NCBI GenBank assembly: GCA_021156245.1
Contig: JAJNBO010000237.1
Coordinates: 1 to 8,459 of the forward strand
DNA length: 8,459 bases
Reading direction: 5' to 3'
Origin: Ramlibacter sp.
GTDB lineage: Bacteria > Pseudomonadota > Gammaproteobacteria > Burkholderiales > Burkholderiaceae_C
Below the pieces are notes generated by a model, which saw nothing but the letters and a program-made list of their open reading frames with translations, was not told the DNA's origin and made no database searches. Positions within the stretch are counted from its first letter, which is position 1. The number at the start of each line of letters is the position of its first letter. Below are positions 1-6,403 of this stretch, piece after piece. The position numbers were made by a program, and so were the translations under genes.

Positions 1-337
1 CCCGCCACAGCGCCGTGAGCGTCATCCCGGGGATGCGCGCGGCGCGGCGCAGGTATTCGCCATGGGCAGGAACGGTCAGCCAGGCCGGGTCGAAGATTTC
101 CCCGCTGCCGCTGTTTTCGATGAAGCCAGCGCACAGTTCGCGCGGGCTCCAGCCGTTGGCCAGGCCGGCAGCGACGAAGGCGCCGGCGGAAACGCCCACG
201 TAATGATCGAAGCGGGTGAAGTCGGCGCCGTCCAGCGCCTCCTCCAGCGCGCACAGGGCGCCGATCTCGTAGACGGCGCCCAGCGGCCCGCCACCCGCCA
301 GCGCCAGGCCCACCCGCGGTGGGCGCGCGGTTGTCAC
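1..337 (-). CDS. Patatin-like phospholipase, N-terminal part (runs off left edge)
   Basis: The minus strand from a GTG at 337-335 encodes 112 residues of a patatin-like serine acyl hydrolase before the window ends. Two family landmarks are visible: the oxyanion-hole motif GGGPLG at residues 15-20, following a hydrophobic VGLALA strand, and the nucleophile elbow GVSAG at 48-52 with Ser50 as the predicted nucleophile. The partner Asp of the catalytic dyad lies beyond the edge, so completeness cannot be judged. The GTG start is chosen because it overlaps the stop of the phasin gene as GTGA (334-337) and because an AAGG lies a short distance upstream. No better start fits before the conserved strand. 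The family hydrolyses acyl esters of lipids. Its coupling to a phasin suggests a role at the surface of polyhydroxyalkanoate granules, perhaps on lipid or polymer, but that is inference. Confidence 0.88.
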   Translation of the reverse strand, partial: MTTARPPRVGLALAGGGPLGAVYEIGALCALEEALDGADFTRFDHYVGVSAGAFVAAGLANGWSPRELCAGFIENSGSGEIFDPAWLTVPAHGEYLRRAARIPGMTLTALWR

Positions 338-861
338 TCGGCGGCCTTGCGGGGCGCGCGCTTGCGGGCCGTCTTCGCCACCTTGCCGGCCTTGGCCGCG
401 GGGCGGTCCGTGCCGGTCTTGCCGGGAGCACTGCGACCGCCGGCACGGCGCAAGGCGGCCACGGTGCGGTTCAGCTCTTCGACCCGCGCGACCAGCGCGT
501 CGATGTCGCGGGAGGTCGGCACGCCCAGCTTCTTGAGCGCGCGCGAGACCCGCTCCTCGAAGATGCTTTCCAGCTTGTCCCACTGGCCCGCCGCCTTGCT
601 GGAGAGATCGCTCGCCATGGAGCTCATGCGGCTGCTGGCCTCGGACAACTTGCCTTCGGCGACGGACTGCGTCTTGCGCTGCAGGCCCACGCCCTCCTTC
701 ACCAGCGCCTCGAACACCCGGCCGCCTTCCTCCTGTGCCTTCGAGAAGGCGCCCAGCCCGGCCAGCCAGATCTGCTGGGCCGACTCCTTGACCGTGTCGG
801 CCAGCTGCGCGGACGACGGGTCCGCGCCTTCGCCCCGGCCCTTCTTCAGTTTCGTCACCAT
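334..861 (-). CDS. Polyhydroxyalkanoate granule-associated protein (phasin, PhaF/PhaI family)
   Basis: This 175-residue protein matches the granule-associated phasin family that coats intracellular polyhydroxyalkanoate inclusions. The hallmark block QQIWLAGLGAFSKAQEEGG sits at residues 29-47, followed by FEALVKEG at 50-57. An amphipathic, heptad-like helical region continues to about residue 140, with VEELNRTVAALR at 127-138 looking like a leucine-zipper-type oligomerisation helix. The last 35 residues are rich in Lys, Ala, Arg and Pro (for example KVAKTARKRAPRKAAE), like the histone-like tail of PhaF and AlgP, which in Pseudomonas binds DNA and helps to distribute granules. The tail here is shorter than in classic PhaF. 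The ATG at 861 has a good AGGAGA ribosome site 7 bases upstream. Its TGA stop overlaps the GTG of the patatin-like gene, so the two are probably one operon. No PHA synthase is in the window. Confidence 0.93.
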   Translation of the reverse strand: MVTKLKKGRGEGADPSSAQLADTVKESAQQIWLAGLGAFSKAQEEGGRVFEALVKEGVGLQRKTQSVAEGKLSEASSRMSSMASDLSSKAAGQWDKLESIFEERVSRALKKLGVPTSRDIDALVARVEELNRTVAALRRAGGRSAPGKTGTDRPAAKAGKVAKTARKRAPRKAAE

Positions 862-868
862 GTCTCGT

Positions 869-874
869 TCTCCT
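869..874 (-). promoter_or_regulatory. Ribosome binding site of the phasin gene
   Basis: AGGAGA read on the minus strand lies 7 bases before the ATG at 861-859. It is the clearest Shine-Dalgarno sequence in the window and fixes the phasin start. Confidence 0.8.
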
Positions 875-1023
875 GGGTTGCTGAGGCTCGCGCCGTCCGC
901 CGCACTTTAAGCCAGTCCGCGCCCCGCATCTAGACGGTCTCTCCTAAACGGGCCGCGGGTTTGCGCCAAATCCGTCCACAGGCGCTTTGGGCAGAATGCG
1001 CCACACACAACGACGGCACGCCC

Positions 1024-1027
1024 GAGG
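1024..1027 (+). promoter_or_regulatory. Ribosome binding site deciding the acyl reductase start
   Basis: GAGG at 1024-1027 (within GAGGGGA) lies 7 bases before the ATG at 1035. It supports that start over the in-frame ATG at 987, which would add 16 residues ahead of the Rossmann fold. Confidence 0.65.
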
Positions 1028-1034
1028 GGACCCC

Positions 1035-3020
1035 ATGCACTACTTCGTCACCGGAGCCACCGGCTTCATCGGCAAGCGGCTGGTCCGCAAGCTGCTGGCG
1101 CGCAAGGGCGCGGTCGTTCACTTCCTGATCCGCCGGGAAAGCGAGGGCAAGGTGGAGGCCTTGCGCGAATGGTGGGGCGCCACGGCCGCCCGCGCCATCC
1201 CGGTCTTCGGAGACCTCACGCAGAAGAAGCTGGGCGTCGCCGCCGAGGACGTGAAGAAGCTCAAGGGCCAGGTCGACCACTTCTTCCATCTTGCCGCGGT
1301 CTACGACCTCGGGGCCGATGAGGAAAGCCAGGTGGCCGTGAACATCGAGGGCACGCGCAACACGGTCGAATTCGCCAAGGCCATCGACGCCGGCCATTTC
1401 CATCACGTGTCCTCCATTGCCGCCGCCGGCCTGTACGAAGGCGTCTTCCGCGAGGACATGTTCGACGAAGCGGAGAACATCGACCACCCCTACTTCATGA
1501 CGAAGCACGAGAGCGAGAAGATCGTGCGCAAGGAGGCCAAGGTCCCGTGGACGGTGTACCGGCCGGCCCTGGTGGTGGGCGACAGCCAGACGGGGGAGAT
1601 GGACAAGATCGACGGTCCGTACTACTTCTTCAAGCTGATCCAGCGCATGCGGCAGTTGCTGCCGCCGTGGATGCCGGCGATCGGCCTGGAAGGCGGGCGC
1701 ATCAACATCGTGCCGGTCGACTACGTCGTCGACGCGCTGGACCATATCGGGCACCAGGACAAGATCGCCAGGCGCTGCTTCCACCTGGTCGACCCGGTGG
1801 GCTATCGCGTCGGCGACGTGCTGGACATCTTCAGCCGCGCCGCGCACGCGCCGCGCATGAACGTCTTCGTCAATGCGGCGCTGCTCGGATTCATCCCGAA
1901 AAGCATCAAGAAAGGCTTGATGGCCATCGCGCCGGTGCGGCGCGTGCGCAATGCGGTGATGAAGGACCTGGGCCTGCCCGAGGACATCCTGGAGTTCGTC
2001 AACTACCCCACGCGTTTCGACGCGCGGGAGGCGCAGGCCGCGCTCAAGGGCTCCGGCATCGCGGCGCCCAACCTGAAGGACTACGCCTGGAAGCTGTGGG
2101 ACTACTGGGAGCGCCACCTCGACCCCGACCTGCACATCGACCGCAGCCTGCGCGGCACGGTCGCCGGCAAGGTGGTGCTGGTCACCGGCGGCTCCTCCGG
2201 CATCGGCCTCGCGGCGGCGCACAAGTTCGCGGAAGCCGGCGCCATCACCGTCATCTGCGGCCGCGACCAGGACAAGCTGGACGAGGCGTGCGCGGAGGCC
2301 GAGGCGAAAGGCTATGCCTTCGTCGCCTATCCCGCGGACCTGGCGGACATGGCCGACTGCGACCGGTTCGTGCAGGTGGTGCTGGCGAACCATGGCGGCG
2401 TCGATTTCCTGGTCAACAACGCCGGCCGTTCGATCCGGCGCGCCATCGAGTCCAGCTACGACCGCTTCCACGATTTCGAGCGCACGATGCAGCTCAATTA
2501 CTTCGGCTGCCTGCGCGTGACCATGGGCCTGCTGCCGGCGATGGTGGAAAAGCGCAAGGGCCACGTCGTGAACATCAGCTCCATCGGCGTGCTGACCAAT
2601 GCGCCGCGCTTCTCGGCGTACGTGGCGTCCAAGGCGGCGCTGGACGCGTGGACGCGCTGCGCGGCCAGCGAGTTCCAGGACCAGGGCATCTCGTTCACCA
2701 CCATCAACATGCCCCTGGTGCGCACGCCCATGATCGCGCCGACCAAGATCTACAACAACGTGCCCACGCTCGCCCCGGAGGAAGCGGCCGACCTGATCGC
2801 GGAGGCCTGCGTGGCCAAGCCGGTCCGCATCGCCACGCGCCTGGGCATCACGGGCCAGGTGCTGCATGCGCTGGTGCCGCGCGTGGCCCAGATCGCGATG
2901 AACACCAGCTTCCGCATGTTCCCCGACTCTTCCGCCGCCAAGGGCGACAAGGGCGCGAAGCCGCAGCTCTCGGCGGAGGCGATGGCATTGCAGCAGATGA
3001 TGCGGGGGATCCACTTCTAG
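1035..3020 (+). CDS. Two-domain SDR fatty acyl-CoA/ACP reductase, probably alcohol-forming
   Basis: This 661-residue protein has two short-chain dehydrogenase domains in tandem. Domain 1 (about 1-370) is an extended, male-sterility/NAD-binding-4 type SDR with TGATGFIG at 6-13, HVSSIAAAG at 124-132 and the catalytic pair Tyr153/Lys157. Domain 2 (about 372-661) is a classical SDR with TGGSSGIG at 384-391, NNAG at 461-464, the Ser515/Ser516 block and Tyr529/Lys533. From memory, the sequence is close over its whole length to Marinobacter Maqu_2220, of nearly the same size, which reduces fatty acyl-CoA or acyl-ACP through the aldehyde to the fatty alcohol with NADPH. Domain 1 would make the thioester reduction and domain 2 the aldehyde reduction. 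The alcohol normally feeds wax esters, but no wax synthase is in the window. The start at 1035 puts the first strand at the N-terminus. Substrate chain length is not visible. Mycobacterial Acr-type reductases are the other close relatives. Confidence 0.88.
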   Translation: MHYFVTGATGFIGKRLVRKLLARKGAVVHFLIRRESEGKVEALREWWGATAARAIPVFGDLTQKKLGVAAEDVKKLKGQVDHFFHLAAVYDLGADEESQVAVNIEGTRNTVEFAKAIDAGHFHHVSSIAAAGLYEGVFREDMFDEAENIDHPYFMTKHESEKIVRKEAKVPWTVYRPALVVGDSQTGEMDKIDGPYYFFKLIQRMRQLLPPWMPAIGLEGGRINIVPVDYVVDALDHIGHQDKIARRCFHLVDPVGYRVGDVLDIFSRAAHAPRMNVFVNAALLGFIPKSIKKGLMAIAPVRRVRNAVMKDLGLPEDILEFVNYPTRFDAREAQAALKGSGIAAPNLKDYAWKLWDYWERHLDPDLHIDRSLRGTVAGKVVLVTGGSSGIGLAAAHKFAEAGAITVICGRDQDKLDEACAEAEAKGYAFVAYPADLADMADCDRFVQVVLANHGGVDFLVNNAGRSIRRAIESSYDRFHDFERTMQLNYFGCLRVTMGLLPAMVEKRKGHVVNISSIGVLTNAPRFSAYVASKAALDAWTRCAASEFQDQGISFTTINMPLVRTPMIAPTKIYNNVPTLAPEEAADLIAEACVAKPVRIATRLGITGQVLHALVPRVAQIAMNTSFRMFPDSSAAKGDKGAKPQLSAEAMALQQMMRGIHF

Positions 3021-3043
3021 GCGCCCGGTTGCTTGGGGCCGGG

Positions 3044-3061
3044 ACAGGCACCTGTTCTTTT
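3044..3061 (+). terminator. Weak terminator-like palindrome after the acyl reductase gene
   Basis: ACAGG and CCTGT flank two bases (3044-3055) and are followed by TCTTTT. A stem of 4 bp with a 4-base loop is the most that can form, so this is a poor intrinsic terminator by itself. It begins 23 bases after the reductase stop codon and may act together with the large hairpin just downstream. Confidence 0.25.
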
Positions 3062-3062
3062 C

Positions 3063-3168
3063 AACGCAGAAGACGCAAAAGGAAGACAAAGGACGCAAAA
3101 GGACTTCCAGAGCCAGATTGAATTGGCTTCTTTTGCGTCTTTGGCTGGTCTTCTGCGTCTTCTGCGTT
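3063..3168. repeat. Long imperfect inverted repeat built from ACGCAAAAG-like units
   Basis: The outer 15 bases AACGCAGAAGACGCA (3063-3077) pair perfectly with 3154-3168. An inner 10 bases GACGCAAAAG (3092-3101) pair perfectly with 3130-3139, and AGCCA (3111-3115) pairs with TGGCT (3124-3128) around an 8-base loop. The stretch between the outer and inner stems pairs imperfectly. Each arm is itself made of degenerate 9-to-11-base units of the form ACGCARAAG, all purine-rich in the left arm and pyrimidine-rich in the right. As RNA it would make a hairpin about 40 bp long, able to act as a terminator or an mRNA 3' end stabiliser for the reductase transcript. No U-tract follows the right arm. Similar dispersed palindromes occur in many bacterial genomes, so this is most likely a REP-like interspersed repeat. 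Confidence 0.8.
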
Positions 3169-3219
3169 AAATCCTTTGAAGACCTCCTTCAATCCGGAGT
3201 GCGCAGCGTCGCCCGCGCC

Positions 3220-3225
3220 TAAAAT
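3220..3225 (+). promoter_or_regulatory. Probable -10 box with very short leader for the polysaccharide cluster
   Basis: TAAAAT sits 12 bases before the ATG at 3238. Transcription from it would start around 3231-3233, leaving a leader of about 5-7 bases and no room for a Shine-Dalgarno sequence; indeed none is visible. No good -35 hexamer lies 16-18 bases upstream (the sequence there is near GAGTGC). The arrangement suggests a nearly leaderless mRNA for the first gene of the cluster. Confidence 0.45.
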
Positions 3226-3237
3226 CGGCGCCACCCC

Positions 3238-5144
3238 ATGAAGGTCTTCTTCCTGTCCTGGCCGCGGCCCGCCAAGGTGCTGACGGTGATGCTGCTGGAT
3301 GCGCTGCTGGCGGTCGCATCCATGTGGGTCGCCTTTTCGCTGCGCCTGGACACGCTGCACATCCCGGCCGGGGACGAACGCGCCCCGTACGTGCTGGCGC
3401 CTATCCTCGCGATCCCGATCTTCATCCGGATGGGCCTGTACCGCGCCATCTTCCGCTACAGCGGCACGGCGGCCCTGGTCGCCACCACCCAGGCGGTGAT
3501 GATCTACGGCGCGCTGCTGTTCGTGCTGCTGCTCTGGCTGCGCCTGCCGATGGTGCCGCGCAGCGTCGGCGTGCTCCAGCCCATGCTGTTCCTGCTGCTG
3601 GTGGGCGCGAGCCGCAGCTTCGCCCGCATGTGGCTGGCGGACACATCGTCCGCACCCGCCACTTCAAGCTGCTGGGCTTCGTGGATGACGATCGGACCAA
3701 GGTGGGCCGCATCATCAACGGCGTGCCCGTCATCGCCGCCTCCAGCATCTCCGACTTCGTGCGCACGTGGCAGGTCACGGACATCCTGCTGGCGCTGCCC
3801 CGCGCCACGCGCGAGCGCCGCAACGAGATCATCGCCCAGCTCAGCGCGCTGCCGGTGCACGTGCGCACCGTGCCCAACATGACCGAGCTGGCCAGCGGCA
3901 GCGTGACGGTGCAGGACTTCCGCGAGCTGGACATCGAGGACCTGCTCGGGCGCGATCCCGTTCCGCCGCAGCCCGAACTGCTGGCCCGGAACCTGGCGGG
4001 CAAGGTGGTGGCGATCACGGGCGCCGGTGGCAGCATCGGCAGCGAGCTCTGCCGGCAGATCCTGGCCGAGCGTCCGCAGCGGCTGCTGCTCATCGACCAT
4101 GGCGAGTACGCGTTGTACGCCATCCATGGCGAGCTGGCCGCGCTCTGCCAGCAACGTGGCCTGGCGGTGGACCTCGTTCCGCTGCTTGCCAGCATCAACG
4201 ACGCCCCGCGCATCGCCCAGATCTTCCGTGCGTTCTTGCCGGCCACCGTGTACCACGCCGCCGCCTACAAGCACGTGCCGATGGTGGAGCACAACGCCGC
4301 GCCCAGCGTGGTGAACAACGTGTTCGGCACGCTCAACGTGGCGCGCGCCGCCATCGAGTCCCGGGCGAGCCACTTCGTGCTGGTGTCCACCGACAAGGCC
4401 GTGCGCCCCACCAACATCATGGGCGCCAGCAAGCGCATGGCGGAGCTCGTGCTGCAGGCCCTGGCCGCGCGCGGCTCCATCGGAGTGAGCGACGGCAGCA
4501 TCGCGGCCCTCGTTCCCAACCGCACCTGCTTCTCGATCGTCCGCTTCGGCAACGTGCTGGATTCGAGCGGCAGCGTGGTGCCGCTGTTCCGCCAGCAGGT
4601 CGCCAATGGCGGACCGCTGACCGTGACCGATCCCCGCGTCACGCGTTACTTCATGACCATCCCCGAGGCCGCGCAGCTGGTGCTGCAGGCGGGCGCCATG
4701 GCCTCCGGCGGTGACGTGTTCGTGCTGGACATGGGCCAGCCGGTGCGCATCATGGACCTGGCGCGGCGGATCATCGAACTCTCGGGCCTGCGCGTGCGCG
4801 ACGCCGAGACCCCGCACGGGGACGTCGAGATCGTGATCACCGGCCTGCGGCCGGGCGAGAAGCTCTACGAAGAACTGCTGATCGGCGACAACCCCGAAGG
4901 CACCCCGCATCCGCGCATCATGAAGGCGCGGGAAGACTTCGTGCCGTGGCCGGAGCTGTCGGCGTCGCTCGACGAGCTCTGGGCCGCCACCCAGGCGAAC
5001 GACGTCGAGCGCATCCGCGCCATCCTGGCGCAGCGCGTGAGCGGCTACGAAAGCGAATCCGGCGTCGTCGACCACCTGAGCGTCGCCGGCACGCAGGCGC
5101 CGCGCCCCGCCGCGCCCGTGCGCGGACTCGAACGTCCGGGATGA
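3238..5144 (+). pseudogene. WbpM/CapD-type UDP-GlcNAc 4,6-dehydratase gene, broken by internal deletion and frameshift
   Basis: Intact relatives are inner-membrane enzymes of about 620-670 residues that convert UDP-GlcNAc to its 4-keto-6-deoxy form, the entry to QuiNAc and FucNAc sugars. Here the start at 3238 gives an N-terminal domain with four predicted membrane helices (about residues 13-35, 49-66, 78-101 and 109-126), ending at SFARMWLAD (residues 127-135, to about 3642). Homology then resumes in another frame at HFKLLGFVDDD and continues to 5144 through the second nucleotide-binding domain. Between the two, the family normally has about 30 residues with an IYGAG-type glycine motif of the first Rossmann domain; these are absent. 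The break is therefore a deletion of a length not divisible by three, not a simple one-base slip. The original frame continues as nonsense and stops at 3882. A sequencing or assembly error is possible but would have to remove a whole motif. Confidence 0.82.
3879..5144 (+). CDS. Possible rescued soluble dehydratase: catalytic domain of the broken WbpM-like gene
   Basis: An ATG at 3879, inside the conserved PNMTELASG segment, opens a 421-residue frame that holds the complete catalytic domain. It shows TGAGGSIG at residues 47-54 for nucleotide binding, HAAAYKHVPMVE at 126-137, STDKAVRPTN at 170-179, and Met181/Lys185 in MGASK. That Met stands in place of the usual SDR tyrosine, as is typical of the WbpM group with its Ser/Thr-Met-Lys triad. 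LRPGEKLYEEL follows at 323-333. All these residues are intact and not eroded. The ATG overlaps the TGA of the frameshifted upstream frame as ATGA (3879-3882), so ribosomes finishing the upstream fragment could restart here. No convincing Shine-Dalgarno precedes it. The product would lack the membrane domain, resembling soluble single-domain dehydratases. Whether it is made is inference. Its stop overlaps the flippase start. Confidence 0.5.
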   Translation: MTELASGSVTVQDFRELDIEDLLGRDPVPPQPELLARNLAGKVVAITGAGGSIGSELCRQILAERPQRLLLIDHGEYALYAIHGELAALCQQRGLAVDLVPLLASINDAPRIAQIFRAFLPATVYHAAAYKHVPMVEHNAAPSVVNNVFGTLNVARAAIESRASHFVLVSTDKAVRPTNIMGASKRMAELVLQALAARGSIGVSDGSIAALVPNRTCFSIVRFGNVLDSSGSVVPLFRQQVANGGPLTVTDPRVTRYFMTIPEAAQLVLQAGAMASGGDVFVLDMGQPVRIMDLARRIIELSGLRVRDAETPHGDVEIVITGLRPGEKLYEELLIGDNPEGTPHPRIMKAREDFVPWPELSASLDELWAATQANDVERIRAILAQRVSGYESESGVVDHLSVAGTQAPRPAAPVRGLERPG

Positions 5145-6403
5145 CCCTCTTCTCGGCCGCCCTGGTGTACGTCGTCGCCAACGGCGTCAGCGCCGGGCTG
5201 CCCTTCCTGATGCTGCCGGTGCTGACGCGGGTGATGCGACCGGAGGAATACGGCCTGGCCGGCATGTTCGCGGTGATGGTGGCGCTCTTCACCTCGGTCG
5301 TCGGTGTCAACACGCATGGCGCGGCGGGCATGCGCTACTTCGACCGCGAGAGCATCGACTTGCCGCGCTACGTCGCCGCCTGCATGGTGATCGGCGTCGC
5401 CAGCACGGCCGTCACCCTGCTGGCGGTGCTGCTGGTCGCGCCATGGCTGCAGCAATGGACCCAGTTGCCGCTTGCCTGGCTGCTGGTGGCCGTGCTGGTC
5501 GCCGCCGCGCAGTTCGTCCTGCAGTTGCAGTTGACGCTCTGGCAATCGGCCGCGCTGGCCTGGAAGTACGGCGCGCTGAGGATCGCGCAGGCCGTGCTGG
5601 ACGCCATCGCGTCGCTGGGGCTGGTGCTGGTGCTGCACTTCGGCTGGGAGGGCCGCGCCGGCGGTATCGCACTGGCCAACGTGCTGGTGGCCGCGGCGGC
5701 GTTCTTCCTGCTGCTGGGCGGCCGCTGGATGAAATTCCCGGCGACGCGCGAAGACGTGCGGGCCGCCCTGCGCTTCGGCCTGCCGCTGATGCCCCACCTG
5801 GCCAGCGGGATGGTGCTGGCCTTGTTCGACCGTTTCCTCATTGGCGGCACGCTCGGCATGGCCAGCGTGGGCATCTACATGGTCGCGGTCCAGATCGGCA
5901 TGGCGATGGGCCTGGTGACCGAGGCGTTCAACCGCGCGTACGCGCCGTGGCTGCTGGAGACCATGAAGCAGCAGGACGGGCGCCGCGACCTGCGCATCGT
6001 GCGCTGGACCTACGGGTACTTCGCGGCGCTGCTGCTGGCTGCGCTGCTCGTAGGCTTCCTCGCCGAGCCCTTGATGCGGCTGATCGCCGGCCAGCAGTAC
6101 CTGCAGGCGGCTCCCGTCATCCCCTGGATCGCCCTGGGCTTCGCCTTCGGCGGCATGTACTTCATGGTCACCAACTACGTGTTCTACGTGGGTCGCACCG
6201 GCAGCCTGGCGCTCGTCACGTTCACGGCGGGCGCGGTGAACGTGGTCGCGGCCGTCCTCCTGGTGCGCAGCCACGGCATCGTCGGCGCCGCGCAGGCCGC
6301 CCTTATCGGCAAGATCGTGCTGTTCGCGGGCACATGGTGGCTCAGCCACCGTTGCCGCCCGATGCCCTGGGGCCGGGCGCTGGTGCCGGGAGCCACGGCA
6401 TGA
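5141..6403 (+). CDS. Wzx-like polysaccharide flippase (MOP superfamily)
   Basis: This 420-residue protein is almost entirely hydrophobic helices, with about 12 likely membrane segments, the size and make-up of lipid-linked oligosaccharide flippases. The N-terminus has the pattern common in the family: a first helix ending LPFLMLPVLTRVMRPEEYGLAGMF (written here in outline: proline-rich turn, LTR, then P-EEYG at about residues 29-39). A second family-like pattern is the FGLPLMPHLASG segment near 213-224, where the C-terminal half begins, followed by DRFLIGG. Such proteins move undecaprenyl-diphosphate-linked repeat units across the inner membrane for O-antigen or capsule assembly. The ATG overlaps the preceding stop as ATGA (5141-5144), and its own stop overlaps the next start in the same way. 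Wzx sequences diverge strongly, so the sugar unit carried cannot be told. No Wzy polymerase is in the window. Confidence 0.85.
   Translation: MTLFSAALVYVVANGVSAGLPFLMLPVLTRVMRPEEYGLAGMFAVMVALFTSVVGVNTHGAAGMRYFDRESIDLPRYVAACMVIGVASTAVTLLAVLLVAPWLQQWTQLPLAWLLVAVLVAAAQFVLQLQLTLWQSAALAWKYGALRIAQAVLDAIASLGLVLVLHFGWEGRAGGIALANVLVAAAAFFLLLGGRWMKFPATREDVRAALRFGLPLMPHLASGMVLALFDRFLIGGTLGMASVGIYMVAVQIGMAMGLVTEAFNRAYAPWLLETMKQQDGRRDLRIVRWTYGYFAALLLAALLVGFLAEPLMRLIAGQQYLQAAPVIPWIALGFAFGGMYFMVTNYVFYVGRTGSLALVTFTAGAVNVVAAVLLVRSHGIVGAAQAALIGKIVLFAGTWWLSHRCRPMPWGRALVPGATA

Larger units (their letters stand above)
862..1034. other. Divergent intergenic region between the phasin and acyl reductase genes
   Basis: These 173 bp separate two divergently read genes and should hold promoters for both. 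No strong sigma-70 hexamer pair is visible. A CAGAAT at 992-997 is a possible plus-strand -10 box for the reductase gene, without a convincing -35. A TGGC followed closely by TGC on the minus strand (around 904-916) recalls a sigma-54 site but has the wrong spacing. No clear operator was recognised. Confidence 0.5.
3021..3237. other. Intergenic region between the reductase and the polysaccharide cluster
   Basis: This 217-bp spacer has no credible coding sequence. It contains a small palindrome (3044-3055), a large imperfect hairpin (3063-3168) and a probable short-leader promoter box (3220-3225). The hairpin segment is A+T-richer and strongly purine/pyrimidine-asymmetric compared with the surrounding coding DNA. 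The spacer marks the boundary between the lipid-related genes and the polysaccharide cluster. Confidence 0.7.

Noticed and set aside
904..916. Sigma-54 promoter upstream of the phasin gene
   Set aside because: TGGC and TGC are present on the minus strand, but the GG-to-GC spacing is two bases short of the required ten.
62..933. Plus-strand frames (62-910 and 319-933) opposite the patatin and phasin genes
   Set aside because: The minus strand encodes clear patatin and phasin motifs with proper starts. The plus-strand products have no family features.
987..1034. Upstream ATG at 987 as start of the acyl reductase
   Set aside because: It would add 16 Arg/His-rich residues not expected ahead of the Rossmann strand, whereas the ATG at 1035 has a well-spaced GAGG and starts directly at the conserved strand.
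930..3098. A 722-codon open frame on the minus strand opposite the acyl reductase gene
   Set aside because: It is rich in Arg, His, Val, Asp and Gln, as expected from the complement of high-GC codons. It shows no family motif, while the plus strand has a full two-domain SDR.
3063..3168. CRISPR array
   Set aside because: The repeated units are only 9-11 bases, degenerate, without unique spacers of regular length, and are arranged as an inverted repeat.
3636..3660. Programmed ribosomal frameshifting as the explanation for the split dehydratase
   Set aside because: No slippery heptamer or downstream stem is evident at the junction, and a frameshift alone would not restore the missing glycine motif of about 30 residues.
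3504..5075. A 523-codon minus-strand open frame opposite the dehydratase
   Set aside because: It has the same composition bias and no recognisable domain; the plus strand carries conserved WbpM-family motifs throughout.
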